From: Yoonia sp035117555
Lineage (GTDB): Bacteria > Pseudomonadota > Alphaproteobacteria > Rhodobacterales > Rhodobacteraceae
Direction of reading: 5' to 3'
DNA: 64,000 bases
NCBI RefSeq assembly: GCF_035117555.1
Contig: NZ_JAYKPK010000003.1
Coordinates: forward strand, 358,910 to 422,909
Positions 16,920 through 26,873 of this stretch are shown in pieces. The notes under the pieces were generated by a model. It ran no database searches, had not been told where the DNA came from, and worked only from the letters and a program-made list of their open reading frames with translations. Position numbers and translations under genes: made by a program. The stretch's first letter is position 1. Each line of letters begins with the position of its first letter.

Positions 16920-17903
16920 ATGTTCAAAGCCCTGATCGTGGACAAGGATGCGGATGGTAAAACCCATGCCGCCGTGCAGGACCTGACGCTGGATCAATTG
17001 CCTGCGGGTGATGTGACCGTGGCGGTCGATTATTCGACAGTGAATTATAAAGACGGGCTGTGCATCGGGTCGGGTGGCGGGTTGGTGCGTAACTATCCCC
17101 ATATACCGGGTATTGATTTCGCGGGCACGGTCGAGGCATCGGATGATCCCCGCTATGCCCCCGGCGATAAGGTCGTCCTGACCGGATGGCGCGTGGGTGA
17201 GGCGCATTGGGGCGGCTATGCGCAGAAAGCCCGCATCAAGGCGGATTGGCTGGTGCCTTTGCCGGATGGGCTGACCACGCGGCAGGCGATGGCTGTGGGC
17301 ACCGCCGGTTTCACCGCGATGCTGGCGGTCATGGCGCTGGAGGATCAGGGGATCACCTCCGGCCCGGTGCTGGTGACGGGGGCTGCCGGTGGTGTGGGGT
17401 CGGTGGCGACAGCTATTCTGGCGAAACTGGGCTATCAGGTCGCGGCGGTGACCGGGCGGCCAGAGACGGCGGATTACCTGACCTCGCTCGGCGCGACCCA
17501 GATCGTGGCGCGTGAAGAACTGGCCGAAACCGTCAAACGCCCGTTGGAGGCTGAGACATGGGGCGGCTGTATCGATGCCGTGGGTGGCGCGATGCTGGCG
17601 CGTGTGCTGGGGCAGATGCAATATGGCGCCTCTGTCGCGGCTGTCGGCCTTGCCGGGGGTGCGAACCTGCCTGCCACGGTGATCCCGTTCCTTTTGCGCG
17701 GGGCGAACTTGCTGGGCATCGATTCCGTGATGCAGCCCTATGACAATCGCGTCCGGGCCTGGGCGCGGATCGCCAAGGATCTGCCTATGGACAGGCTGGA
17801 GGCGATGATCCAGCCTGCGGTGCTGTCCGATCTGCCGCAGCTTGGTGCGGATATTCTGGCTGGGCAGGTAAAAGGCCGTGTGGTGGTGGACGTCAATGCT
17901 TGA
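16920..17903 (+). CDS. acuI: Acrylyl-CoA reductase (NADPH), AcuI/YhdH type
   Basis: Medium-chain reductase that reduces toxic acryloyl-CoA to propionyl-CoA, an important step in dimethylsulfoniopropionate catabolism in marine Rhodobacteraceae. 327 residues. Family motifs include VDYSTVNYKDGL near residue 40, HIPGIDFAGTV, and the nucleotide-binding loop VTGAAGGVGSVA at about 158-169. There are no zinc-binding cysteines, as in the YhdH branch. A strong ribosome-binding site (aaaggagg) precedes the ATG. It overlaps the aminotransferase gene by 8 bp. Confidence 0.9.
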   Translation: MFKALIVDKDADGKTHAAVQDLTLDQLPAGDVTVAVDYSTVNYKDGLCIGSGGGLVRNYPHIPGIDFAGTVEASDDPRYAPGDKVVLTGWRVGEAHWGGYAQKARIKADWLVPLPDGLTTRQAMAVGTAGFTAMLAVMALEDQGITSGPVLVTGAAGGVGSVATAILAKLGYQVAAVTGRPETADYLTSLGATQIVAREELAETVKRPLEAETWGGCIDAVGGAMLARVLGQMQYGASVAAVGLAGGANLPATVIPFLLRGANLLGIDSVMQPYDNRVRAWARIAKDLPMDRLEAMIQPAVLSDLPQLGADILAGQVKGRVVVDVNA

Positions 17904-19110
17904 TCTGGATTGGGTACGCGCGCAATTCCCCGCGTTTGATGAACCAAGCCTGCAGGGGCAGGCGTTTTTTGGCAATGCGGGCGGGTCTTATACCTGTCGT
18001 CAAGTGATCGACCGGCTGCATCGGTTCTATACCCAGCGCAAAGTGCAGCCCTATTCCGCCTACGAAGCGTCCCGGCTGGGGGGCGAGGAGATGGACGAGG
18101 CGCGATCAAGGCTCGCCGCGATGATGGGCGTTGCGACGCATGAACTGTCCTTCGGCCCGTCCACGACGCAGAATACTTATGTGCTCGCGCAGGCCGTGCG
18201 GCGCTGGATCAAGCCGGGGCAGAAGATCATCGTCACCAATCAGGATCACGAGGCGAATTCTGGGCCTTGGCGCAGGCTGGCGGAGGAAGGGATCAGGATT
18301 GTCGAATGGCAGCTTGATCCAGAAACGGGATTGCTGGAGCTTGATGATCTGGCAGAACTTTTAGGTGACGATACAGCTTTGCTGTGTTTCCCACATTGTT
18401 CCAATGTCATAGGGGCCGTAAATGATGTGGCCGCGATTACCCGGATCGCGCAGGCGGCGGGTGCGCGCGTCTGTGTTGATGGCGTCAGCTATGCGCCGCA
18501 TGGGCTGGCGGATGTGGGCGCGCTTGGTTGCGATGTCTATCTGTTCAGCGCCTATAAAACCTTTGGTCCGCATCAGGGCATCATGGTGATCCGCGAGGAT
18601 TTCGGATTTGAACTGCCCAATCAGGGGCATCATTTCAACGGCGACAGCCTCTATAAACGCTTCACCCCCGCAGGTCCCGACCACGCGCAGGTCGCGGCGA
18701 GCGCCGGGATAGCGGATTATTTCGACGCAATGTCCCAGCATCATGGCGGCGGCACCGGGGTGGCTGCCGCGCGGATGTCACATGATCTGATGCGCGATCA
18801 CGAAATCGCCTTGCTGACGCCGCTGCTGGACTACGTCAGCGCCAAGAATTCTGTGCGCCTGATTGGCCCTGCGGATGCGCAGATGCGCGCGCCGACTGTG
18901 GCGATGGCCTTGCAGGGCAATGCGGTGGATGTCGCGGCGCGTTTGGCACCGATGGGGATCATGGCCGAGGGGGGTGATTTTTACGCGCAGCGTCCGTTGT
19001 CCGCGATGGGTGTCGATCTGGGCAAAGGCGTGCTGCGGGTCAGTTTCACCCATTACACCAGCAAGGCAGAGGTTGACCAGCTGCTGGCGGCGCTAGATCA
19101 GGTGTTATGA
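17896..19110 (+). CDS. Class V aminotransferase-fold PLP protein
   Basis: 404-residue PLP enzyme of the class V aminotransferase / cysteine desulfurase-like group. The Schiff-base lysine is probably K221 in YLFSAYKTFGPHQG; CVDGVSYAPH supplies the aspartate that contacts the pyridine nitrogen, and FGPSTTQNTYVLAQ is the phosphate-binding region. The start at 17896 removes six residues of the longer open frame and gives MLDLDWVRAQFPAF, normal for the group. It overlaps both acuI and the photolyase gene. Substrate is unknown. Confidence 0.85.
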   Translation: MLDLDWVRAQFPAFDEPSLQGQAFFGNAGGSYTCRQVIDRLHRFYTQRKVQPYSAYEASRLGGEEMDEARSRLAAMMGVATHELSFGPSTTQNTYVLAQAVRRWIKPGQKIIVTNQDHEANSGPWRRLAEEGIRIVEWQLDPETGLLELDDLAELLGDDTALLCFPHCSNVIGAVNDVAAITRIAQAAGARVCVDGVSYAPHGLADVGALGCDVYLFSAYKTFGPHQGIMVIREDFGFELPNQGHHFNGDSLYKRFTPAGPDHAQVAASAGIADYFDAMSQHHGGGTGVAAARMSHDLMRDHEIALLTPLLDYVSAKNSVRLIGPADAQMRAPTVAMALQGNAVDVAARLAPMGIMAEGGDFYAQRPLSAMGVDLGKGVLRVSFTHYTSKAEVDQLLAALDQVL

Positions 19111-20522
19111 GCAAAACCCCTGTTATCGTCTGGTTCCGCCGCGACCTGCGGCTGTCCGATCATCCCGCCCTGACTGCCGCCTGCGATGCCGGGCGGCCGG
19201 TGATCCCGGTCTATATCCATGACGATCAGGTCGCATCGCTGGGTGCGGCGCAGAAACTGCGGCTGGAGATGGCGCTGGACGTGTTCAGCAAGGCGCTGGC
19301 GGAGAAAGGCAGCCAGCTGATCCTGCGCAAAGGGCCTGCGCTGGAGGTGTTGCGCGATCTGATCAAGGATACCGGGGCAGGGGCGGTCTATTGGTCCCGG
19401 CTTTACGACACACCCGCGAAGGAGCGGGATACCAAGGTCAAGGCGGCGTTGAAAGACGACGGCCTTGAGGCCAAGAGTTTCGCCGGGCATCTGCTGTTCG
19501 AGCCTTGGACGGTCGAGACCAAGACGGGTGGTTTCTACAAGGTCTACACCCCGATGTGGAAAGCAGTGCGCGGCAATGATGTGCCGGATGCCTTGCCGCG
19601 TCCGGGGAAAGTTCCGGCACCTGACAGATGGCCCGCCAGCGATGATCTGGCGGATTGGGGCCTGAAGCGCGCGATGAACCGTGGTGCGGATATCCTTGCC
19701 ACCCATTGCACCGTTGGCGAGGATGCCGCCAACAGCCGTCTGGGTCAATTCATTGCCCATAAGGTCAGCGATTACGTCACCAATCGCGATCTGCCGGGGG
19801 TCAGGGGGACCTCGGGTCTGTCGGAAAACCTTACCTTTGGCGAAATCAGCCCGCGCATTTGCTGGCACGCGGGCAAACACGCGCTGGAGCAGGGCAAGGG
19901 CGATGCCGAAGTATTCCTGAAAGAACTCGTCTGGCGCGAATTTGCCTATCATCTCGCGCATCACACGCCGCAGATATTGACGGATAACTGGAAAGAAGAC
20001 TGGGACGCCTTTCCCTGGAACACCGAAGTGACGCCCGAAGTTCAGGCCTGGCAACAAGGCCGCACCGGCATCCGCTTCGTCGATGCGGCGATGCGCGAGA
20101 TGTATGTGACAGGCACGATGCATAACCGGGGGCGGATGATTGTCGCTTCTTACCTGACCAAACATCTGATGACGCATTGGAAAGTGGGCCTCGATTGGTT
20201 CGCCGATTGCCTGATCGACTGGGACCCCGCAAGCAATGCAATGGGCTGGCAATGGTCGGCAGGGTCGGGGCCGGATGCCACGCCTTATTTCCGGGTGTTC
20301 AACCCGGTCACGCAGTTGGATAAATTCGACAAGGACCGCGTTTATGTCAAACGCTGGCTGGCAGAAGATGACGCCAAGCCATCCCAGACAGCGCTGGCCT
20401 ATTTCGACATGATCCCACGATCATGGGGTCTGTCGCCGGATGCAGCTTATCCTGATCCGGTCGTCGCGCCAGACCAAGGGCGGACCCGCGCGCTCGACGC
20501 TTACAGCAACCGTGGGTTTTAA
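19107..20522 (+). CDS. phr: Deoxyribodipyrimidine photolyase
   Basis: Light-driven repair of UV-induced pyrimidine dimers. 471 residues with an N-terminal antenna domain (VIVWFRRDLRLSDHPALTAA) and the C-terminal FAD domain: TGIRFVDAAMREMYVTG, MHNRGRMIVASYLTKH and DPASNAMGWQW are the FAD and lesion-binding motifs of class I CPD photolyases. The ATG overlaps the preceding stop by 4 bp, placing it in one transcription unit with acuI and the aminotransferase. Confidence 0.95.
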   Translation: MSKTPVIVWFRRDLRLSDHPALTAACDAGRPVIPVYIHDDQVASLGAAQKLRLEMALDVFSKALAEKGSQLILRKGPALEVLRDLIKDTGAGAVYWSRLYDTPAKERDTKVKAALKDDGLEAKSFAGHLLFEPWTVETKTGGFYKVYTPMWKAVRGNDVPDALPRPGKVPAPDRWPASDDLADWGLKRAMNRGADILATHCTVGEDAANSRLGQFIAHKVSDYVTNRDLPGVRGTSGLSENLTFGEISPRICWHAGKHALEQGKGDAEVFLKELVWREFAYHLAHHTPQILTDNWKEDWDAFPWNTEVTPEVQAWQQGRTGIRFVDAAMREMYVTGTMHNRGRMIVASYLTKHLMTHWKVGLDWFADCLIDWDPASNAMGWQWSAGSGPDATPYFRVFNPVTQLDKFDKDRVYVKRWLAEDDAKPSQTALAYFDMIPRSWGLSPDAAYPDPVVAPDQGRTRALDAYSNRGF

Positions 20523-20630
20523 AGCGGCGGGGCGCGCATGGGTCAGAAACTTTTTGTCTCTGTTTGCCGTGACTTCGCTGATAGACAAGTTAATTAAGTC
20601 TCAAAGACAGCAATCAGAAACGGGCCATCA

Positions 20631-21839
20631 ATGATCCTGACGACCACCGAGGGGCAGACCAATCTGCCGCGTTACTTTACCCATGTGTTTGACGCCGTCA
20701 AAACCATGAAACGCGGACGGATCGACATCATCCTGCCCGATGGCCGCCATTTCCGTGCCGAAGGGGCAGAGCCCGGCTATGTCGCCGAAGTACATGTGCA
20801 TAACGCCGATATTTTTGCCCGCACCGTGCGCGAGGGCGATCTGGGTTTTTGCGAGGCTTACATGGATGGCTGGTGGTCCACGCCTGACCTGATGGCCTTC
20901 ATGGACCTGATGCATGACGACATGGAACATATCTATGACGGCTTTCCGGGCCAGTCTTTGGTGCGGTTCTATGAGCGGATGCGGTTCTGGCTGCAGAACA
21001 ATTCCAAAAAGCAAGCGCGCAAGAACATCAGCTATCATTACGATCTTGGCAATGATTTCTACCGGCTGTGGCTGGACGACACGATGACTTATTCCTCGGC
21101 CAAGTTTGTGACCGGTCAGGAAAGCATGGAAGCCGGCCAGATCGAGAAATACAAAAGCATGGTCGATCAGATGGGTGTCGTGCCCGGCGATCACGTGCTG
21201 GAAATCGGCTGCGGCTGGGGCGGTTTCGCCGAATATGCCGCAAAGGAACGCGGGCTGCGGGTCACCGGGCTGACGATCAGCAGAGAACAGCATGATTATG
21301 CGGTCAAGCGGATGGCGGACGCGGGCCTGTCCGATAGGGTCACGATCAAGATGCAGGATTACCGCGACGAAAAAGGCATCTATGACGGCATCGCCAGTAT
21401 CGAAATGTTCGAGGCTGTGGGCGAAAAATACTGGCCGGTGTATTTTGAGACGCTCCGCGAACGTCTCAAGCCCGGCAAAAATGCGACCTTGCAGATCATC
21501 ACGGTGGAACATCGTCGCTGGCATGTTTACAAACGCGGCGTTGACTTCATTCAGAAATATATCTTTCCGGGCGGCATGCTGCCCAGCCCTGTGGTGCTGC
21601 GCGAACAGATTGAAAAGGCGGGCTTGCAGGTCGCCGGATCAATCGAATTCGGCGAAAGCTACAGCCAGACCCTGCGCCGCTGGCATGATACGTTCAACGC
21701 GAAATGGGATCAGGTGGCCGCCCTTGGCTTTGACGACCGGTTCCGGCGGATGTGGAACTTTTATCTGACCTCTTGCGCGGGGACATTTCATAGCGGAAAC
21801 TGCGATGTGACTCAGATTACGGTAACCCGCGCGTCCTGA
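20631..21839 (+). CDS. cfa: Cyclopropane-fatty-acyl-phospholipid synthase family methyltransferase
   Basis: SAM-dependent enzyme that transfers a methylene or methyl group to unsaturated acyl chains of membrane lipids. 402 residues. The SAM-binding loop is EIGCGWGGFAEYAA; ISYHYDLGNDFYRLWLD and MTYSSAKF are family-specific, and SIEMFEAVGEKYWPVYF lies at the active site. The C-terminal SFAD-like part is present. Members in this group can also make other methylated fatty acids, so the exact product is open. Confidence 0.93.
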   Translation: MILTTTEGQTNLPRYFTHVFDAVKTMKRGRIDIILPDGRHFRAEGAEPGYVAEVHVHNADIFARTVREGDLGFCEAYMDGWWSTPDLMAFMDLMHDDMEHIYDGFPGQSLVRFYERMRFWLQNNSKKQARKNISYHYDLGNDFYRLWLDDTMTYSSAKFVTGQESMEAGQIEKYKSMVDQMGVVPGDHVLEIGCGWGGFAEYAAKERGLRVTGLTISREQHDYAVKRMADAGLSDRVTIKMQDYRDEKGIYDGIASIEMFEAVGEKYWPVYFETLRERLKPGKNATLQIITVEHRRWHVYKRGVDFIQKYIFPGGMLPSPVVLREQIEKAGLQVAGSIEFGESYSQTLRRWHDTFNAKWDQVAALGFDDRFRRMWNFYLTSCAGTFHSGNCDVTQITVTRAS

Positions 21840-21872
21840 CCCGCGGGCCATGTTGTGAAAAGGTGCTATGGT

Positions 21873-22337
21873 ATGGCGACGCGCAGGCAACTGGCGATGC
21901 CGACGGCTGCAAGGCTGATCGGTGCTTTGTGTTTCGGGCTTTTGGGATGGTGTCTTGCGGTGATCGCGACCCCATTTCTTGTCGATAGCGTGGCACCGCC
22001 TGCATTCGTCCCAGCGGCGATCATTGTCGGGCTTTATGTCGGCTGGGTCTATATTGGCAGCCGCGTGACGCATGGTTATCTGGCCGCCATCGGCCATGGT
22101 CTGACAGCGGCTTTTCTTCTTGGGGTGATGATTCTTTATGTTCATGCCTTTTCAATCATGGTCGGCAAAGCGATGCGGCGGCAATATGGGGGCGTGATGG
22201 AGGCTGTTCTGGACACGTTCGATCTGACCTTGCGCGAGGCAGCACGTTTCACCGATGCGACTTTGCTCGGGACTTTGGTGATCGGTGCGCTGATCTTCGC
22301 CCTGACTGCCGAATATGTCGGGCGGAGATACCCCTAG
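21873..22337 (+). CDS. trgA: TrgA family membrane protein
   Basis: 154 residues with four or five hydrophobic segments, resembling TrgA of Rhodobacter sphaeroides, part of a locus linked to tellurite resistance. MPTAARLIGALCFGLLGW is the typical N-terminus. I prefer the ATG at 21873, which has aaaagg at proper spacing, although the family start corresponds to the ATG at 21897. It is followed 3 bp later by the trgB-like gene and then cysK, the arrangement known from R. sphaeroides. Confidence 0.8.
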   Translation: MATRRQLAMPTAARLIGALCFGLLGWCLAVIATPFLVDSVAPPAFVPAAIIVGLYVGWVYIGSRVTHGYLAAIGHGLTAAFLLGVMILYVHAFSIMVGKAMRRQYGGVMEAVLDTFDLTLREAARFTDATLLGTLVIGALIFALTAEYVGRRYP

Positions 22338-22340
22338 ATT

Positions 22341-23456
22341 ATGGATGTATTTGTCTGCGACCCGCTGATGTCGCCTGTGCTGATGGCGGCGGTGATAGGG
22401 CAGGAGGTGACAGATCCTTTGCCAGCGGTGCTGCCCGATCACGCTGTACATCAGAAAGCGGAGGATGGCGCGCCGTTCATCGCTACCAATTCGGGGGGCC
22501 ACGCGCCGGGACTGATCTGGTGTGATCTGCCGGTCGCCGCGATTGACCGGCTGAACCTTTATCATTCCGTGTTCGGCGCTGTGCCGGTGCCAGCACAGGC
22601 GGTGGTCGCCGGGGAATTCCGTGACGTGCAGATTTATCTGTCACGCGCACCTGCTGATCCCGGTATTGGCGACTGGTCTTTGCCAGCATGGGAGGCTGTG
22701 CATTTGCGTCCCGCAGTGCTTGCCGTGGAAGAGCTGTTTTCGCTTGACCCGATGCCTGCGCCTGCATTGCTGCGCCAGCAATGGCCGCAGATCATGGCGC
22801 GTGCCTGGGCGCGCGACCGGGTTGTTGCGGCGCCCGCCACGTTGCGGCGCGAGGCTGTGGTGGGTGACATCACGGTCCAGCCCAATGCCCCGCCAATGGG
22901 TGAATTCTTCCGGTTTCAGGGCTTTGATATCAGCCATATCCGTTTTGACGGCACCCGCTCTCCAGTGATGCAGCGCGAAGGCTTCATCGGTTTCGATGCC
23001 GCCATCGTGCTGCCCTATGATCCAATCCGCGACAAGGTGTTGCTGCTGGAACAGCTTCGCGTTGGCCCGATCCTGCGTCATGATTCCAATCCGTGGATGC
23101 TGGAACCTGTCGCCGGGATCGTGGATGCGCGCGAAACGCCGGAGCAAGCAGCCATGCGCGAAACAGGCGAAGAGGCCGGTCTGATCCCGCGTCAGTTGAT
23201 CCCCGCAGGGTCCTATTATCCATCGCCGGGCTCCACGACGGAGTATTTTTACACCTTCATCGCGCTTTGCGATCTGGTTTCGGATGCGCCCTATGCTGGC
23301 GGGCTGGATGCCGAAGGTGAGGATCTGCGGCTGCATCCGCTGTCATTTGACGCGGCCATGGCGCTGGCGGATTCTGGCGAGATCGCGGCCGGCCCCTTGC
23401 TCACATTGCTTTACTGGCTGGCACGGCATCGTGACCGGCTGCGCGGGATGGGTTGA
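22341..23456 (+). CDS. trgB: TrgB-like Nudix hydrolase
   Basis: 371-residue protein combining an N-terminal gamma-glutamylcyclotransferase-like portion (VFVCDPLMSPVLMAAVIG) with a C-terminal Nudix domain. The Nudix box starts at GIVDARETPEQAAM and ends RETGEEAGL, giving the metal-binding glutamates; a Thr replaces the usual hydrophobic residue after RE. The domain resembles ADP-ribose pyrophosphatases. Context trgA-trgB-cysK supports the tellurite-resistance assignment; the biochemical substrate is inferred. Confidence 0.85.
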   Translation: MDVFVCDPLMSPVLMAAVIGQEVTDPLPAVLPDHAVHQKAEDGAPFIATNSGGHAPGLIWCDLPVAAIDRLNLYHSVFGAVPVPAQAVVAGEFRDVQIYLSRAPADPGIGDWSLPAWEAVHLRPAVLAVEELFSLDPMPAPALLRQQWPQIMARAWARDRVVAAPATLRREAVVGDITVQPNAPPMGEFFRFQGFDISHIRFDGTRSPVMQREGFIGFDAAIVLPYDPIRDKVLLLEQLRVGPILRHDSNPWMLEPVAGIVDARETPEQAAMRETGEEAGLIPRQLIPAGSYYPSPGSTTEYFYTFIALCDLVSDAPYAGGLDAEGEDLRLHPLSFDAAMALADSGEIAAGPLLTLLYWLARHRDRLRGMG

Positions 23457-23508
23457 TGTCGGGCAGGGGCGGTTCTACACAGAAGGGGCGCAATGAAAGG
23501 CCCCTCAG

Positions 23509-24540
23509 ATGACTATCCGCAATGATTTCGCCGAAACGATTGGCAACACCCCCCTGATCAAGCTGCGTGCGATATCAGAGGCGACAGGCTGCACCATTCT
23601 GGGCAAGGCCGAGTTTCTGAACCCTGGGCAATCGGTCAAGGACCGGGCGGCGCTTTTCATGATCAAGGATGCCATCGCGCGCGGCGATCTGCGCCCCGGT
23701 GGCACAATTGTCGAAGGCACCGCAGGCAATACCGGCATCGGGCTGGCGCTTTTGGGGGCCTCGATGGGGTTCAAGACGGTGATTGTCATTCCTGAGACGC
23801 AAAGTCAGGAAAAGAAGGATATGCTGCGCCTTGCCGGTGCGAAACTGGTCGAAGTGCCTGCCGCCCCTTACCGCAACCCCAATAATTACGTGCGCTATTC
23901 CGAACGGTTGGCCGATGAATTGCGCAAGACGGAACCGAATGGCGTGATCTGGGCCAATCAGTTTGACAATGTGGCGAACCGGCAGGCGCATGTCGAGACA
24001 ACGGCCCCCGAAATCTGGGACCAGACCGATGGTAAGGTCGATGGCTTTATCTGCGCTGTGGGCTCGGGTGGCACTTTGGCAGGTGTGGCGCAGGTTTTGC
24101 AGCCCAAGGGCGTCAAGATTGGCCTGGCTGATCCCGAAGGGTCGGCGCTCTACAATTTCTATGCGTACGGCGAGTTGAAATCTGAAGGTGGATCGGTCTC
24201 CGAAGGCATCGGGCAGGGGCGGATCACCGCCAACCTGGAAGGGCTGAAGCCGGATTTCGCCTATTCGATCAGCGATGCTGAGGCTTTGCCGCTGATCTAT
24301 GACCTGATGCAGCATGAAGGTTTGTGCATGGGCGGGTCCACCGCGATCAATATGGCCGGTGCTGCGCGGATGGCGCGGGATCTGGGGCCGGGGCATACCA
24401 TCGTCACCATCCTGTGCGACGTCGGCAGTCGCTATCAGTCGAAAATCTACAACCCGGCTTTCATGCGGGAAAAAGGGTTGCCGGTGCCTGCATGGCTGGA
24501 AGAAACTGTCAGCGTGCCGTCGGTGTTGATCACGGAATGA
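23509..24540 (+). CDS. cysK: Cysteine synthase A
   Basis: O-acetylserine sulfhydrylase, a PLP enzyme making L-cysteine from O-acetylserine and sulfide. 343 residues. The PLP lysine is K44 in NPGQSVKDRAA; EGTAGNTGIGLALLGA is the substrate loop, and AVGSGGTLAGVAQVL binds the cofactor phosphate. Cysteine metabolism is linked to tellurite resistance, consistent with the trgAB neighbours. The next gene starts inside its stop codon (ATGA). Confidence 0.95.
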   Translation: MTIRNDFAETIGNTPLIKLRAISEATGCTILGKAEFLNPGQSVKDRAALFMIKDAIARGDLRPGGTIVEGTAGNTGIGLALLGASMGFKTVIVIPETQSQEKKDMLRLAGAKLVEVPAAPYRNPNNYVRYSERLADELRKTEPNGVIWANQFDNVANRQAHVETTAPEIWDQTDGKVDGFICAVGSGGTLAGVAQVLQPKGVKIGLADPEGSALYNFYAYGELKSEGGSVSEGIGQGRITANLEGLKPDFAYSISDAEALPLIYDLMQHEGLCMGGSTAINMAGAARMARDLGPGHTIVTILCDVGSRYQSKIYNPAFMREKGLPVPAWLEETVSVPSVLITE

Positions 24541-26873
24541 CACTTCGCGCGGTCCTGTTCCGGCTGCTGATCTGTTGCAGCCTGCTCTGGCCTGCGATGG
24601 CTGTGGCGCAGGATCAACCTGTCCTGTCCGACTCCGCCTATCAGGACCCCGACGGTTGGGAAGTGCTGGCCCAACGCGCCGAAGATCTGGTGCAGCGCGA
24701 GGTGTCGTCAGGCTTTGCCATCGCGCGCGTGCGCGCTGAATTGGTTGGCTGGCGAGATTATTTTCTGACCCAGACCAATCAGAATGCGGCCCGTTTGGCC
24801 ACCGTCGATGCGCAGATCGCAGCGCTTGGTGCCGCGCCCGAAAGCGGGGAAGAAGCCATCGCTATCGCCGCGCGGCGGGCCGAGTTGGACAGCCAGCGCG
24901 GTGAACTGGTGGCCCCGCGTGTGCTGGCGCAAGAGGCTTTTGCCCGCGCCAATGGGTTGATCGGCGAACTGGACAATAAGGTTCTTCAACAACAGACTGC
25001 GGCCTTGTTTGAACGCGGACCGTCGCCGTTAAACCCGACGGTCCTGCCAAGTGCTGTGGGCACAACATGGGGTGTGGTGCGCAGCATCGTCGAAGAAACG
25101 ATTGCCGGGTTGCAGGTGCAGACTGCCAGTGGCCAGTTGATCCGCAATCTGCCGCGTGCGTTGATGTTCTTTGTGGCAGCCGTGCTGCTGGTTGGCTATG
25201 CGCGGCACTGGCTGGTGCGGCTGCGTCAACGTTTGTCGGATAAAACCACGTTTTTGCTGCCGGTCTGGCTGTTTTTACTGTCACTGTTACAGCTTCTGGT
25301 GTCCTTCGCAGGTCTTGTGGCTTTGTCGACCGGGTTGGATACGCTGGCGATCTTCGGTCTGCGCGGCACGGCGGTGGTCGCGGCCATCCCGGCTGCTGGT
25401 ATGACCGTGGTACTGGGCTGGTGGTTGGGGCGGCAGGTGTTCATCGACGGCACTTTGCCCGGTTATCTGGGCTATGGCGAAGACACCCGGACCAATGCGC
25501 GCTGGTATACGCAGGCGATTGCCTGGGTGATGGGCTTTGGGGCCTTGTTCACTGCCGCAGCTGGATCGATGGATATGGGCCTTGGCGTGGCGGCGGCGGT
25601 GGAATGGCCCGCACTGGCCCTTTTGGGGCTGCTGTTGTGGCGGTTGGGCCGGCTCATCCAGACCAAACCAGAACCGCGCGAAGATCAGAGTGAATCGCTT
25701 GGCCGGATCAGAAATCTGATCGGCCAGATCTGCACGATTGTCGCGGTGTTTGGCCCGGTAATGTCGGCGCTTGGCTATGCGGCGGCTGGGCGGGCTGTGC
25801 TGACATCGTCGATCCTGTCGCTGGCGCTGATCGGCGCAATTCTTGTGTTGCAACGCATCGTGCAGGACGTCAGTACGACGCGCGCGCAGGAAGCCGACGG
25901 CAAGGGGATGTCGGCGCTGATGCCGGTGCTGGTCAGCTTTATTGTCTATATGCTGAGCCTGCCGGTCTTTGCGCTGATCTGGGGTGCGCGCACCGACGAT
26001 ATCTTTGAAATCTGGAGCAGGTTCCGTGAAGGGTTCGCCTTGGGCGAAACACGTATTTCGCCGACTGATTTTCTGACATTCGCGATTGTTTTCGCTCTGG
26101 GCTTTGTCCTGACCCGTTTTGTGCAAGGCACGTTGCGGCGTACGGTGCTGCCGCGCACGCGGCTGGACCTTGGCGGGCAGAATGCTGTTGTGGCTGGTTT
26201 TGGCTATATCGGCATCATGCTGGCAGCGCTGATCGCGATCACTTCTGCCGGGATCGACCTTTCGAGCCTTGCAATTGTCGCTGGCGCCTTGTCGGTGGGC
26301 ATCGGTTTTGGCTTGCAGAATATCGTGTCGAATTTCGTGTCGGGCATCATCCTGCTGATCGAACGCCCGATCAGCGAAGGTGACTGGATCGAAGTGGGTG
26401 GTCAGATGGGCTATGTCCGGGCGATATCGGTTCGGTCCACCCGGATCGAAACCTTTGACCGGACCGATGTCATCGTGCCCAATGCCGATCTGGTCAGCGG
26501 GCAGGTCACCAACTGGACGCGGGGCAATCTGGTTGGCCGGGTCATTGTGCCGGTCGGTGTCGCCTATGGGACGGATACCGAACAGGTCACAACAATCCTG
26601 CGCGATATCGCCGAAGCGCATCCGATGGTCGTGATGACGCCACCGCCGGCGGTGCTGTTCATTGCTTTTGGTGCGGATTCGCTGGAATTCGAAATCCGCG
26701 CCATCCTGCGTGACGTCAATTATGTGCTGTCCACCAAATCCGAAATGAACCACCAGATCGCCAAGGAATTCGCGGCTGCGGGGATCGAGATTCCCTTTGC
26801 CCAGCGTGACATCTGGCTGCGTAACCCTGAAGTGCTGAAAGGATCTTCCGATGACAAAACCCCTGTTTCGTGA
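24537..26873 (+). CDS. Mechanosensitive channel MscS family with DUF3772 domain
   Basis: 778 residues: signal peptide, a periplasmic DUF3772-type helical domain (about 25-180), then around ten membrane segments and the MscS core. The pore helix and beta domain are recognisable in SVGIGFGLQNIVSNFVSGI and ERPISEGDWIEVGG, followed by DVIVPNADLVSGQVTNW. It releases solutes on hypo-osmotic shock. The real start is the ATG at 24537, overlapping the cysK stop; the frame upstream of it runs antiparallel to sense within cysK and is not coding. It overlaps the next gene by 23 bp. Confidence 0.93.
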   Translation: MTLRAVLFRLLICCSLLWPAMAVAQDQPVLSDSAYQDPDGWEVLAQRAEDLVQREVSSGFAIARVRAELVGWRDYFLTQTNQNAARLATVDAQIAALGAAPESGEEAIAIAARRAELDSQRGELVAPRVLAQEAFARANGLIGELDNKVLQQQTAALFERGPSPLNPTVLPSAVGTTWGVVRSIVEETIAGLQVQTASGQLIRNLPRALMFFVAAVLLVGYARHWLVRLRQRLSDKTTFLLPVWLFLLSLLQLLVSFAGLVALSTGLDTLAIFGLRGTAVVAAIPAAGMTVVLGWWLGRQVFIDGTLPGYLGYGEDTRTNARWYTQAIAWVMGFGALFTAAAGSMDMGLGVAAAVEWPALALLGLLLWRLGRLIQTKPEPREDQSESLGRIRNLIGQICTIVAVFGPVMSALGYAAAGRAVLTSSILSLALIGAILVLQRIVQDVSTTRAQEADGKGMSALMPVLVSFIVYMLSLPVFALIWGARTDDIFEIWSRFREGFALGETRISPTDFLTFAIVFALGFVLTRFVQGTLRRTVLPRTRLDLGGQNAVVAGFGYIGIMLAALIAITSAGIDLSSLAIVAGALSVGIGFGLQNIVSNFVSGIILLIERPISEGDWIEVGGQMGYVRAISVRSTRIETFDRTDVIVPNADLVSGQVTNWTRGNLVGRVIVPVGVAYGTDTEQVTTILRDIAEAHPMVVMTPPPAVLFIAFGADSLEFEIRAILRDVNYVLSTKSEMNHQIAKEFAAAGIEIPFAQRDIWLRNPEVLKGSSDDKTPVS

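Noticed and set aside
16905..17975. 356-codon minus-strand frame opposite acuI
   Set aside because: Antisense shadow in high-GC DNA; acuI on the plus strand has a strong ribosome-binding site and all family motifs.
25287..26753. 488-codon minus-strand frame opposite the MscS gene
   Set aside because: Antisense shadow of a clear MscS protein with many His/Gln/Arg residues and no motif.
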